A stretch of DNA of 43,023 nt from Streptococcus parasanguinis (lineage in GTDB: Bacteria > Bacillota > Bacilli > Lactobacillales > Streptococcaceae): NCBI GenBank assembly GCA_018365265.1, contig JAGZKI010000013.1, positions 1 to 43,023 on the forward strand, read 5' to 3'. A program made the translations under genes and the position numbers. Under the pieces are notes generated by a model. The model searched no databases. It saw only the letters and a program-made list of their open reading frames with translations, and was not told the origin of the DNA. Within the stretch, counting starts at the first letter, position 1; every line of letters begins with the position of its first letter. Below, in pieces: positions 30,677 to 39,370 of the stretch.

Positions 30677-31936
30677 ATGAAATGGTATAAAAAAATCGGA
30701 CTTCTTGCGACAACAGGCCTAGCCTTGTTTGGGCTCGGTGCTTGCTCCAACGATGGTAAATCTGCGGATGGCACAGTGACCATCGAGTATTTCAACCAGA
30801 AAAAAGAAATGACCAAAACCTTGGAAGAAATCGCGCGTGATTTTGAAAAGGAAAATCCAAAGGTCAAGGTCAAAGTTGTCAATGTACCAAACGCTGGTGA
30901 AGTATTGAAAACACGTGTTCTCGCAGGGGATGTGCCAGATGTAGTCAATATTTACCCACAGTCTATCGAACTGCAAGAATGGGCAAAAGCGGGTGTCTTC
31001 GAAGATTTAAGCAATAAAGACTATCTCAAACGCGTGAAAAACGGTTACGCTGAAAAATATGCCGTGAACGGAAAAGTCTACAACGTTCCTTTTACAGCCA
31101 ATGCTTACGGAATCTACTACAACAAAGATAAATTCGAAGAGTTGGGCTTGAAGGTTCCTGAAACTTGGGACGAATTTGAACAGTTAGTCAAAGACATCGT
31201 TGCCAAAGGACAAACACCATTTGGAATTGCAGGTGCAGATGCTTGGACGCTCAATGGGTATAATCAATTAGCCTTTGCGACAGCAGCAGGTGGAGGAAAA
31301 GAAGCCAACCAATACCTTCGTTATTCTCAACCAAATTCCATTAAATTGTCTGATCCGATTATGAAGGATGACATCAAGGTCATGGATATCCTTCGCATTA
31401 AAGGTTCTAAGCAAAAGAACTGGGAAGGTGCAGGTTATACAGACGTTATCGGTGCCTTCGCGCGTGGAGATGTCCTCATGACACCAAATGGGTCTTGGGC
31501 CATTACCGCGATCAATGAACAAAAACCGAAATTTAAGATTGGGACTTTCATGATTCCAGGGAAAGAAAAAGGACAAAGCTTAACCGTTGGTGCGGGAGAC
31601 TTAGCATGGTCTATCTCAGCTACTACCAAACATCCAAAAGAAGCCAATGCCTTTGTGGAATACATGACCCGTCCAGAAGTCATGCAAAAATACTATGATG
31701 TGGACGGATCTCCAACAGCGATCGAAGGGGTCAAACAAGCAGGAGAGGATTCACCACTTGCTGGGATGACCAAATATGCCTTTACGGATCGTCACTTGGT
31801 GTGGTTGCAACAATACTGGACCAGTGAAGCAGACTTCCATACCTTGACGATGAACTATGTCTTGACAGGTGATAAACAAGGAATGGTCAATGATTTGAAT
31901 GCCTTCTTTAACCCGATGAAAGCGGATGTGGATTAG
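30677..31936 (+). CDS. msmE: Raffinose-type sugar-binding lipoprotein
   Basis: A 419-residue solute-binding protein with lipobox LGAC, lipidated Cys at 23. The family-1 fold shows TIEYFNQKKEMTKTLEEIAR, NVPFTANAYGIYYNKDKFEE and a sugar-stacking region rich in Trp. It follows aga by 14 bases with AAAAGGAG upstream and is followed by two permeases. Substrate (raffinose, stachyose, melibiose, isomaltotriose in MsmE/RafE) is inferred from the neighbours. Confidence 0.92.
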   Translation: MKWYKKIGLLATTGLALFGLGACSNDGKSADGTVTIEYFNQKKEMTKTLEEIARDFEKENPKVKVKVVNVPNAGEVLKTRVLAGDVPDVVNIYPQSIELQEWAKAGVFEDLSNKDYLKRVKNGYAEKYAVNGKVYNVPFTANAYGIYYNKDKFEELGLKVPETWDEFEQLVKDIVAKGQTPFGIAGADAWTLNGYNQLAFATAAGGGKEANQYLRYSQPNSIKLSDPIMKDDIKVMDILRIKGSKQKNWEGAGYTDVIGAFARGDVLMTPNGSWAITAINEQKPKFKIGTFMIPGKEKGQSLTVGAGDLAWSISATTKHPKEANAFVEYMTRPEVMQKYYDVDGSPTAIEGVKQAGEDSPLAGMTKYAFTDRHLVWLQQYWTSEADFHTLTMNYVLTGDKQGMVNDLNAFFNPMKADVD

Positions 31937-31949
31937 GAGTAGAGAGACA

Positions 31950-32816
31950 ATGAAAAAAGTATTACAAAAATATTGGGCATGGGCTTTTGTGGTCATTCCC
32001 CTCTTATTACAAGCAATTTTCTTCTATGTGCCAATGTTCCAAGGAGCCTTTTACAGTTTTACCAACTGGACAGGTTTGACCTATAACTACAAGTTTGTCG
32101 GCTTGAACAACTTTAAGCTCCTCTTCATGGATCCAAAATTCATGAATGCTATTGGCTTTACTGCGATCATCACGATTGCCATGGTAGTTGGTGAGATTGC
32201 CCTTGGGATCTTTATTGCGCGTGTCTTGAACTCTAAGATCAAAGGCCAAACCTTCTTCCGTGCTTGGTTCTTCTTCCCAGCTGTTTTGTCTGGTTTGACA
32301 GTGGCGTTGATCTTCAAACAAGTCTTCAACTACGGTCTACCAGCGATTGGGAATGCCCTTCATATTGAGTTCCTCCAAACCAGTCTTTTAGGGACTAAGT
32401 GGGGAGCGATCTTTGCGGCTGTCTTTGTCCTTCTTTGGCAAGGGGTGGCTATGCCTATCATTATCTTCTTAGCTGGTCTGCAATCCATTCCAACTGAGAT
32501 TACAGAAGCAGCCAGAATCGATGGTGCGACGAGCAAGCAAGTCTTCTGGAATATTGAATTGCCTTACTTGCTACCAAGTGTCTCTATGGTCTTTATCCTA
32601 GCCCTAAAAGGTGGGCTTACCGCCTTTGACCAAGTCTTTGCCATGACTGGTGGGGGTCCAAACAATGCCACTACCTCACTTGGGCTCTTGGTTTATAACT
32701 ATGCCTTTAAAAATAACCAATTCGGTTATGCCAATGCCATTGCCGTAATCTTGTTCTTCTTGATTGTAGTGATTTCGATCATCCAATTGAGAGTATCTAA
32801 GAAATTTGAAATTTAA
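31950..32816 (+). CDS. msmF: Multiple-sugar ABC permease MsmF/RafF
   Basis: A 288-residue CUT1 permease with six spans and the EAA loop TEAARIDGATSKQVFWNIELPYL near residues 188-210. The ATG at 31950 lies 13 bases after the msmE stop and has AGGAG upstream; an earlier in-frame start at 31926 overlaps msmE and lacks a site. It pairs with MsmG; the ATPase is not in the window. Confidence 0.92.
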   Translation: MKKVLQKYWAWAFVVIPLLLQAIFFYVPMFQGAFYSFTNWTGLTYNYKFVGLNNFKLLFMDPKFMNAIGFTAIITIAMVVGEIALGIFIARVLNSKIKGQTFFRAWFFFPAVLSGLTVALIFKQVFNYGLPAIGNALHIEFLQTSLLGTKWGAIFAAVFVLLWQGVAMPIIIFLAGLQSIPTEITEAARIDGATSKQVFWNIELPYLLPSVSMVFILALKGGLTAFDQVFAMTGGGPNNATTSLGLLVYNYAFKNNQFGYANAIAVILFFLIVVISIIQLRVSKKFEI

Positions 32817-32829
32817 GAGGAGAAGCACG

Positions 32830-33663
32830 ATGAAACAAGATGAAAGAAAAGCCTTGATTGGCAAATACATTCTATTGATTCTAGGATCGGTTCTGATTTT
32901 AGTGCCACTCCTTGCCACCCTCTTTAGTTCCTTCAAACCCACCAAGGATATCGTAGACAATTTCTTTGGATTCCCGACGAATTTCACATGGGACAACTTT
33001 AGCCGTCTCTTGGCTGATGGGATCGGAGGCTATTATTGGAACTCTGTCGTCATCACTGTCTTGTCTTTACTTGCAGTAATGATCTTTATCCCCATGGCAG
33101 CCTACTCCATCGCTCGCAATATGAGTAAGAGAAAAGCCTTTACCATCATGTACACCCTCTTGATCCTTGGGATCTTTGTACCTTTCCAAGTCATCATGAT
33201 TCCGATTACGGTTATGATGAGTAAACTCGGTTTGGCTAATACCTTTGGATTGATCTTGCTCTACTTGACCTATGCGATTCCACAGACCCTCTTTCTCTAT
33301 GTAGGGTATATCAAAATCTCGATTCCAGAAAGTTTGGATGAAGCAGCAGAGATCGATGGGGCTAATAAATTCACAACCTATTTCCGCATCATCTTCCCAA
33401 TGATGAAACCGATGCATGCGACAACGATGATTATCAATGCCCTTTGGTTCTGGAATGACTTCATGTTGCCACTCCTTGTCTTGAACCGCGATTCAAAAAT
33501 GTGGACCTTGCCTTTGTTCCAATACAACTATGCAGGTCAATATTTCAACGACTACGGACCAAGCTTTGCTTCCTACGTTGTCGGTATTATCAGTATCACC
33601 ATTGTCTATCTCTTCTTCCAACGCCATATCATCGCAGGAATGAGCAACGGCGCAGTGAAATAA
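32830..33663 (+). CDS. msmG: Multiple-sugar ABC permease MsmG/RafG
   Basis: A 277-residue CUT1 permease. The EAA loop is LDEAAEIDGANKFTTYFRIIFPM near residues 169-191, and the C-terminus ends IIAGMSNGAVK as usual for MsmG/RafG. AGAGGAG lies seven bases before the ATG at 32830, 13 bases after msmF. It is followed by a repeat-containing spacer before gtfA. Confidence 0.92.
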   Translation: MKQDERKALIGKYILLILGSVLILVPLLATLFSSFKPTKDIVDNFFGFPTNFTWDNFSRLLADGIGGYYWNSVVITVLSLLAVMIFIPMAAYSIARNMSKRKAFTIMYTLLILGIFVPFQVIMIPITVMMSKLGLANTFGLILLYLTYAIPQTLFLYVGYIKISIPESLDEAAEIDGANKFTTYFRIIFPMMKPMHATTMIINALWFWNDFMLPLLVLNRDSKMWTLPLFQYNYAGQYFNDYGPSFASYVVGIISITIVYLFFQRHIIAGMSNGAVK

Positions 33664-33666
33664 GAT

Positions 33667-33864
33667 ACAAAGGGACGATTCAGCTTGCTGAAAATTTCTG
33701 TAGTACCCTAGGGCATCCACATCCGTAGACTACTGAAGTAGCAACGGCTGTGGAAATATAGGAAATCGACGTAGTGTGCTTGCACACAAGGAGATTTATC
33801 TTTTTTCCTAAGAAAATAGTCCCGTGTTCAATTCTGTACACAAAGGGACGATTCAGCTTGCTGA
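33667..33864. repeat. Pair of 25-bp direct repeats between msmG and gtfA
   Basis: An identical 25-bp sequence (starts ACAAAGGGACGATTC, ends GCTTGCTGA) occurs at 33667-33691 and 33840-33864. Similar tails follow (GTA-CCTAGG). Between them lie GTGTGC-tt-GCACAC and a GTCCC/GGGAC pairing. The 297-bp gap between the genes holds no ORF; it may be a small mobile repeat or structured RNA. Confidence 0.65.
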
Positions 33865-33910
33865 TTTCAATCGTATCCTAGGAAGCAATTCTAAAATAGA
33901 AAAACTCAAG

Positions 33911-33938
33911 AAAGCCAGGTCTCCTAAGACTTGGCTTT
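33911..33938 (+). terminator. Hairpin before gtfA, attenuator-like
   Basis: AAAGCCAGGTC pairs with GACTTGGCTTT (one G-T pair), followed by TTTCAAAAAAG. The weak T run suggests partial termination or mRNA processing between msmG and gtfA. Confidence 0.6.
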
Positions 33939-33960
33939 CAAAAAAGAAAAGGAAACCATT

Positions 33961-35403
33961 ATGCCAATTCAAAATAAAACCATGTTAATTACTTACTCAG
34001 ATAGCTTAGGAAATAACCTTAAGGATCTCTATGAAAATCTGGAGAAGCACTTTGGAGATGCAGTAGGTGGAGTACACCTCTTGCCATTTTTCCCATCAAC
34101 TGGTGACCGTGGATTTGCGCCTGTAGACTATGATCAAGTGGATCCAGCCTTTGGGGATTGGGAAGATGTTAAACGCTTGGGCGACAAGTACTATCTTATG
34201 TTTGACTTTATGATCAATCACATTTCTCGTCAGTCTAAGTATTATAAAGATTACCAAGAAAAGCACGACCAAAGTGCCTATAAGGATCTCTTCCTCAACT
34301 GGGACAAGTTCTGGCCGGAGAATCGTCCGACTCAAGCAGACGTTGACTTAATATATAAGCGCAAAGACCGAGCTCCTAAACAAGCCATCACTTTTGCGGA
34401 TGGGACGACCGAGCATCTCTGGAATACCTTTGGGGAAGAGCAGATTGACCTAGACGTGACCAAGGAAGTGACTATGGACTTTATTCGCAAGACCATCGAA
34501 CACCTGGCAAGCAATGGCTGTGACCTTATTCGTTTGGACGCCTTTGCCTATGCGGTGAAGAAATTGGACACCAATGATTTCTTCGTGGAGCCAGACATTT
34601 GGGATTTGTTGGATAAGGTGCGCGATATGGCGGCAGGCTACGGTGCTGAGCTTCTTCCAGAGATTCATGAGCACTATACCATCCAATTTAAGATTGCCGA
34701 TCACGACTATTATGTCTATGACTTCGCACTTCCAATGGTAACCCTCTATACCCTCTATAGTTCAAAAGTGGAGCGTCTTGCCAAGTGGTTGAAGATGAGT
34801 CCGATGAAGCAATTCACGACGCTCGATACCCATGATGGGATTGGGGTGGTCGATGTCAAGGATATCTTGACGGATGAAGAGATTGACTATGCTTCAAATG
34901 AACTTTATAAGGTAGGAGCAAATGTTAAACGCAAATATTCAACAGCAGAGTACAACAACTTGGATATCTACCAAATCAATTCGACTTACTATTCAGCGCT
35001 TGGAGATGATGATCGTAAGTACTTCCTAGCCCGTTTAATTCAAGCCTTTGCACCAGGTATTCCACAGGTTTATTATGTTGGATTCCTAGCTGGGAAGAAT
35101 GATTTGGAACTCCTCGAAAACACCAAAGAAGGCCGCAATATCAACCGTCATTACTACAGCAATGAAGAAATCGCTCAAGAAGTGGAGCGACCAGTCGTAC
35201 AATCCCTTCTCAAGCTCTTTAGTTTCCGGAACAACTCGCAAGCTTTTGACTTAGAAGGAAGCATTGAGGTGGAAACACCAGATGATCATACCATTGTCAT
35301 CACGCGCCAAAATAAAGACCAAACTTCCACAGCAGTAGCCCGAATCAATCTTGCTGATGGCACTTACCAAGTGACAGAAAATGGTCAAGACATTGTGTTT
35401 TAA
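33961..35403 (+). CDS. gtfA: Sucrose phosphorylase, GH13
   Basis: A 480-residue cytoplasmic enzyme that converts sucrose and phosphate to glucose-1-phosphate and fructose, using the sucrose released by Aga from raffinose. Visible catalytic residues are nucleophile D193 in IRLDAFAYA, acid/base E234 in LLPEIHEHY and D292 in LDTHDGIG, close to the numbering of the Bifidobacterium enzyme. AAAAGGAAA precedes the ATG at 33961; the in-frame start at 33931 lies within the upstream hairpin and is rejected. Confidence 0.95.
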   Translation: MPIQNKTMLITYSDSLGNNLKDLYENLEKHFGDAVGGVHLLPFFPSTGDRGFAPVDYDQVDPAFGDWEDVKRLGDKYYLMFDFMINHISRQSKYYKDYQEKHDQSAYKDLFLNWDKFWPENRPTQADVDLIYKRKDRAPKQAITFADGTTEHLWNTFGEEQIDLDVTKEVTMDFIRKTIEHLASNGCDLIRLDAFAYAVKKLDTNDFFVEPDIWDLLDKVRDMAAGYGAELLPEIHEHYTIQFKIADHDYYVYDFALPMVTLYTLYSSKVERLAKWLKMSPMKQFTTLDTHDGIGVVDVKDILTDEEIDYASNELYKVGANVKRKYSTAEYNNLDIYQINSTYYSALGDDDRKYFLARLIQAFAPGIPQVYYVGFLAGKNDLELLENTKEGRNINRHYYSNEEIAQEVERPVVQSLLKLFSFRNNSQAFDLEGSIEVETPDDHTIVITRQNKDQTSTAVARINLADGTYQVTENGQDIVF

Positions 35404-35420
35404 AAAAATATGAACGAACT

Positions 35421-35453
35421 AAAGGATAAGTAAAAAATGCTTATCCTTTTTCT
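35421..35453 (+). terminator. Terminator after gtfA
   Basis: AAAGGATAAG pairs perfectly with CTTATCCTTT around a 9-nt loop, followed by TTTT. It separates the raf block from the GH3 gene. Confidence 0.88.
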
Positions 35454-35464
35454 GTTTTATACAT

Positions 35465-35501
35465 TGCAACCGTTTACAAAACTATAAAACAATGGTACAA
35501 T
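35465..35501 (+). promoter_or_regulatory. Promoter of the GH3 gene with cre site
   Basis: TGCAACCGTTTACA (35465-35478) fits the CcpA cre consensus TGNAANCGNNNNCA completely. Its right part is the -35 TTTACA; 17 bp on lies TACAAT (35496-35501) with extended TGG. Catabolite repression by promoter occlusion is predicted. Confidence 0.75.
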
Positions 35502-35528
35502 ATCTATTGAAAGAAAGGAGGTCGCTTT

Positions 35529-37940
35529 ATGAAAAAAATCATTTATCCATCTGCGGCCCTATTAACGGCTTTTGCTCTATTATCTGTTCAAACAGCAAAA
35601 GCAGACACAGCTCAAGCGTCGGATCAAGCTAATGAACCGGCAGCAACAGTAGAAGAGGTGGTGGCTTCTCCAACTCCAGAAAGCACCACAGAAAATCAGG
35701 GAGAAGTGGCCGAAACACCGACGACAACAGACCGTGCAGCCGTCCCTGCTGCCTCCCCAACGGTAACATCGACAGAGACGGCATCTCCTCAAGTGGAAAA
35801 ACTGCTTGAAGACATGCCTCTCAAGCAAAAGGTTACGCAAATGATCATGCCGGACTTCCGTAAGTGGCAGGAGGCTAATCAGGAGTCGCCACAGGATCTC
35901 ACCAAGGTCAATGCTGAAGTAGCGGATGCGATTGATAAATATGATTTTGGAGGCGTCATTCTTTTTGCTGAAAACGTCAAAGAGACCAAGCAGACCCTGG
36001 CTCTGACGCAAGATATGCAAAAGGCAGCGATTGAAAACAAAGCCAATAACGGGAAGATTCCGCTATTATTAGCCATCGACCAAGAAGGGGGGATCGTCTA
36101 CCGCTTGGGGACAGGCACAGCCCTTCCTGGCAATATGGCCATTGGGGCTACCAATGATCCCAAACTAGCGAAAGAAGCCGGTCAAATCATCGGACGTGAA
36201 CTTTCTGCGCTAGGCTTGAATGTGGACTTTGCTCCGGTTCTAGATACCAATAACAATCCTCAAAATCCTGTGATTGGGCTTCGTTCCTTCTCATCTGACC
36301 CAAATCGGGTTGCCTATCTTGGTATTCCGATGATGAAGGGCATTCAGGACTACAATGTAGCTGTGGCAGCCAAGCATTTCCCAGGTCATGGAGATACAGC
36401 GGTCGATTCCCATACGGGTTTGCCATTGGTGGATAAATCTCTTGCTGAGCTTGAAAAATTGGAACTCCTTCCATTCAAAAAAGCTATGGATGAAGGGGTA
36501 GACCTCTTGATGACGGCTCATATCCAATACCCGCAGATTGAAAAAGATCAGGTCGTGTCAAAAGAAACGGGTGAGAAAATCTATGTTCCAGCGACACTTT
36601 CAGATGATATTTTAACGGGCTTGGTACGGAAGAAATACGGTTATAAGGGCGTGATTGTCTCCGATGCCATGGGAATGGATGCTATCGCTAAAAACTTCGG
36701 TGAGGTGGAAGCTGTGAAGATGGCCATCAAAGCCGGAGTTGACCTAGTCTTGATGCCAACGACCCTTCGCAGTAAAGCCGATTTGAGCAAGATTGATACC
36801 ATTGTCAATGCAGTAGTAGATGCGGTCCAAACCGGTGACATCTCAGAAGATCGCTTAAATGAGTCGGTTCGCCGGATTCTGACCCTCAAAGAAAAACGTG
36901 GGGTCTTGAATTTTGATCCAAGTGCTCGAACAGCTGAAAAAGCAGAGGAAGCAGTCGGATCTAGCCTCAATCGTGACTTGGAACGCAAGATTGCAGCGGC
37001 AGCGGTGACGGTTGTAAAAAATGAAGACAATACCTTACCATTTAAGGTGCAAACAGGGGATCATGTCTTACTCTTAGGAGCTTTTGAAAACGAAGTTCCT
37101 GGACTAAATTTGGGTATGCGTCGCTTAATTGCGGACGGAGTGCTTCCAAAAGATACCTCCTTTGTGGCCAAGAACTTCACTAAGGAATCCACCCTTGATA
37201 GTCTAAAAGAAGACCTCGAAAAAGCCACCCATATCGTAGTGATTTCAGAGATCGGTTATGAAGGGCAACTGGATAAAGATTTCTGGCGGACCAAGATCCC
37301 AACAGAAGTCGTCAATTATGCCAATACCAACCATAAGAAGGCAGCAGTCCTTTCTATCTCTAAACCTTATGATGTAGCCAACTATCCAACAGCCAAAGCC
37401 ATTTTGGCAGTCTATGGAAATAAGGGAATGGATCCAACGGAATCCCTCAAACCAGACAATGCCTTCGGTCCTAATATTCCTGCAGGAGTGGAAGTCATCT
37501 TCAATGGCAAAGAACACCTAGGTACCTTGCCGGTGGATATTCCAAAAATTGTAGACGGAAAAATGTCTGAAACAGAGTACGCCTACCGCATTGGTCATGG
37601 TCTCTTCTATCCAGCACCTGCACCATTGCCAACACCAGAAACCCAAGATCCAACTTCACCAGTCCAAGATCCAACCCATCAGACACAACCAGTAGAGGTT
37701 GGTCACACAGGAACACAGGTCCTTGTTAGCAAGCAAGAAAAAGCTAGCCCTCTTGATGGTCCACAAGTTACTCCGATCGCTGTGAAACAAGCCACTGATC
37801 AGGCTCCTGTCAGCGTGTCAGCAAGTCCTGCATCATCGGTATTGCCTAAGACCGGTCAAACAGAGAACCTCCTATCCCTCATGGGCATCAGCCTCTTAAC
37901 CTTCCTTAGATCTTTTGTCTATCCAAGAAAGAAACACTAA
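35529..37940 (+). CDS. Cell-wall-anchored GH3 beta-N-acetylhexosaminidase
   Basis: An 803-residue surface enzyme. A signal peptide (cleavage after about AKA, residue 25) is followed by a Thr/Glu/Pro-rich linker. The GH3 domain spans about 90-470, with IDQEGGIVYRL, KHFPGHGDTAVDSH (residues 282-295; D293/H295 dyad) and nucleophile D379 in VIVSDAMGMDA. This dyad loop is the NagZ-type signature, indicating beta-GlcNAc (or GalNAc) removal. A second GH3 domain, a Pro-rich stalk and the sortase signal LPKTG with a hydrophobic span and RKKH follow. AAAGGAGG precedes the ATG. It sits between gtfA and galK, so it probably trims host or polymer glycans outside the cell. Substrate is not certain. Confidence 0.9.
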   Translation: MKKIIYPSAALLTAFALLSVQTAKADTAQASDQANEPAATVEEVVASPTPESTTENQGEVAETPTTTDRAAVPAASPTVTSTETASPQVEKLLEDMPLKQKVTQMIMPDFRKWQEANQESPQDLTKVNAEVADAIDKYDFGGVILFAENVKETKQTLALTQDMQKAAIENKANNGKIPLLLAIDQEGGIVYRLGTGTALPGNMAIGATNDPKLAKEAGQIIGRELSALGLNVDFAPVLDTNNNPQNPVIGLRSFSSDPNRVAYLGIPMMKGIQDYNVAVAAKHFPGHGDTAVDSHTGLPLVDKSLAELEKLELLPFKKAMDEGVDLLMTAHIQYPQIEKDQVVSKETGEKIYVPATLSDDILTGLVRKKYGYKGVIVSDAMGMDAIAKNFGEVEAVKMAIKAGVDLVLMPTTLRSKADLSKIDTIVNAVVDAVQTGDISEDRLNESVRRILTLKEKRGVLNFDPSARTAEKAEEAVGSSLNRDLERKIAAAAVTVVKNEDNTLPFKVQTGDHVLLLGAFENEVPGLNLGMRRLIADGVLPKDTSFVAKNFTKESTLDSLKEDLEKATHIVVISEIGYEGQLDKDFWRTKIPTEVVNYANTNHKKAAVLSISKPYDVANYPTAKAILAVYGNKGMDPTESLKPDNAFGPNIPAGVEVIFNGKEHLGTLPVDIPKIVDGKMSETEYAYRIGHGLFYPAPAPLPTPETQDPTSPVQDPTHQTQPVEVGHTGTQVLVSKQEKASPLDGPQVTPIAVKQATDQAPVSVSASPASSVLPKTGQTENLLSLMGISLLTFLRSFVYPRKKH

Positions 37941-37952
37941 AGGATTCAGAAA

Positions 37953-37985
37953 CTCAATTGGGTAATTTCCTAATTGAGATTTTTT
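37953..37985 (+). terminator. Terminator after the GH3 gene
   Basis: CTCAATTGGG pairs with CCTAATTGAG (one G-T pair), followed by ATTTTTT. Confidence 0.82.
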
Positions 37986-38111
37986 GGTAAAAATTTACTA
38001 AAATTAACTCGAACAATACCAAGTTAGCTGAAAATAAAATATGGTTAAAAACCTATATTGTAGGCTTTTTAAATATAAAATAAAAATTAAATAAAATTTT
38101 ACTAAAAACAC

Positions 38112-38161
38112 TTGAATTTTTACTTGTGATCAGATATAATACAAGTATAAAAACGTTTACA
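38112..38161 (+). promoter_or_regulatory. galKTE promoter with GalR/CcpA-like operator
   Basis: TTGAAT, 17 bp, TATAAT (38135-38140). TAAAAACGTTTACA at 38148-38161, one mismatch from the cre consensus, lies just after the start point. TTTTACTAAA at about 38097 is a further half-site shared with the galR and aga regions. Confidence 0.7.
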
Positions 38162-38179
38162 AAACTAAAGGAGTTTCTC

Positions 38180-39358
38180 ATGACGACAACAATCACATCT
38201 CAAGATTTACAAGCAAAATTCCAGGCTGTCTTTGGGGAAAAGGCTGACCACACTTTCTTTTCACCAGGACGGATTAATCTGATCGGTGAACACACTGACT
38301 ATAATGGTGGGCATGTCTTCCCAGCAGCCATCACTCTTGGTACCTATGGCGCTGCAAGAAAGCGTGAGGATAAGGTCTTGCGTTTCTTCTCAGGAAACTT
38401 TGAAGACAAGGGGATCATTGAAGTTCCGCTTGAAAATCTCCACTTTGAAAAAGAGCACAACTGGACCAACTATCCAAAAGGCGTGCTCCACTTCTTGCAA
38501 GAAGCTGGTCATGTCATTGATAGCGGTATGGATGTCTATGTCTACGGCAATATTCCAAACGGATCTGGTCTTTCTTCTTCAGCTTCCCTTGAGCTCTTGA
38601 TTGGCGTCATCGCTGAGAAACTATATGATCTTCACTTAGATCGTCTAGATCTGGTCAAGATCGGGAAACAAACCGAAAATCACTTCATCGGAGTCAACTC
38701 TGGGATCATGGACCAATTTGCCATCGGTATGGGAGCTGACCAACGGGCTATTTATCTTGATACCAACACCCTAGAGTATGATCTGGTACCGCTGGACCTC
38801 AAAGACAATGTCGTAGTCATCATGAATACCAACAAACGTCGGGAATTAGCGGATTCAAAATACAATGAACGTCGTTCAGAATGCGAAACCGCCGTTTCTG
38901 AACTTCAAGAAAAATTGGATATCCAAACCTTAGGGGAATTGGATCTCTGGACTTTTGATGCCTACAGCTACTTGATCAAGGATGAAAATCGCATCAAACG
39001 GGCTCGTCATGCTGTACTTGAAAACCAACGGACTCTCCAAGCTCGTAAGGCACTTGAAGCAAGTGATTTGGAAGGCTTTGGTCGTCTCATGAATGCTTCC
39101 CACGTATCATTGGAGCATGACTACGAAGTGACAGGTCTAGAATTGGATACCTTGGTGCATACAGCCTGGGAACAAGAAGGCGTCTTGGGCGCTCGTATGA
39201 CAGGAGCAGGCTTTGGTGGTTGCGCCATCGCCCTTGTAAACAAAGATAAGGTTGAAGCCTTTAAAGAAGCTGTCGGCAACCGCTATGAAGAAGTCGTTGG
39301 CTATGCGCCAAGCTTCTATATTGCAGAAGTTGCGGCAGGAACACGGGTACTCGATTAA
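38180..39358 (+). CDS. galK: Galactokinase
   Basis: A 392-residue GHMP kinase that phosphorylates galactose to galactose-1-phosphate, first step of the Leloir pathway. Motifs: GRINLIGEHTDYNGG near residue 29, the ATP loop PNGSGLSSSASLE and GAGFGGCAIAL near the C-terminus. AAAGGAG lies before the ATG at 38180; the frame extends to 38126 but that part overlaps the promoter. First gene of galKTE. Confidence 0.96.
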   Translation: MTTTITSQDLQAKFQAVFGEKADHTFFSPGRINLIGEHTDYNGGHVFPAAITLGTYGAARKREDKVLRFFSGNFEDKGIIEVPLENLHFEKEHNWTNYPKGVLHFLQEAGHVIDSGMDVYVYGNIPNGSGLSSSASLELLIGVIAEKLYDLHLDRLDLVKIGKQTENHFIGVNSGIMDQFAIGMGADQRAIYLDTNTLEYDLVPLDLKDNVVVIMNTNKRRELADSKYNERRSECETAVSELQEKLDIQTLGELDLWTFDAYSYLIKDENRIKRARHAVLENQRTLQARKALEASDLEGFGRLMNASHVSLEHDYEVTGLELDTLVHTAWEQEGVLGARMTGAGFGGCAIALVNKDKVEAFKEAVGNRYEEVVGYAPSFYIAEVAAGTRVLD

Positions 39359-39370
39359 AAAGGAGATAGG

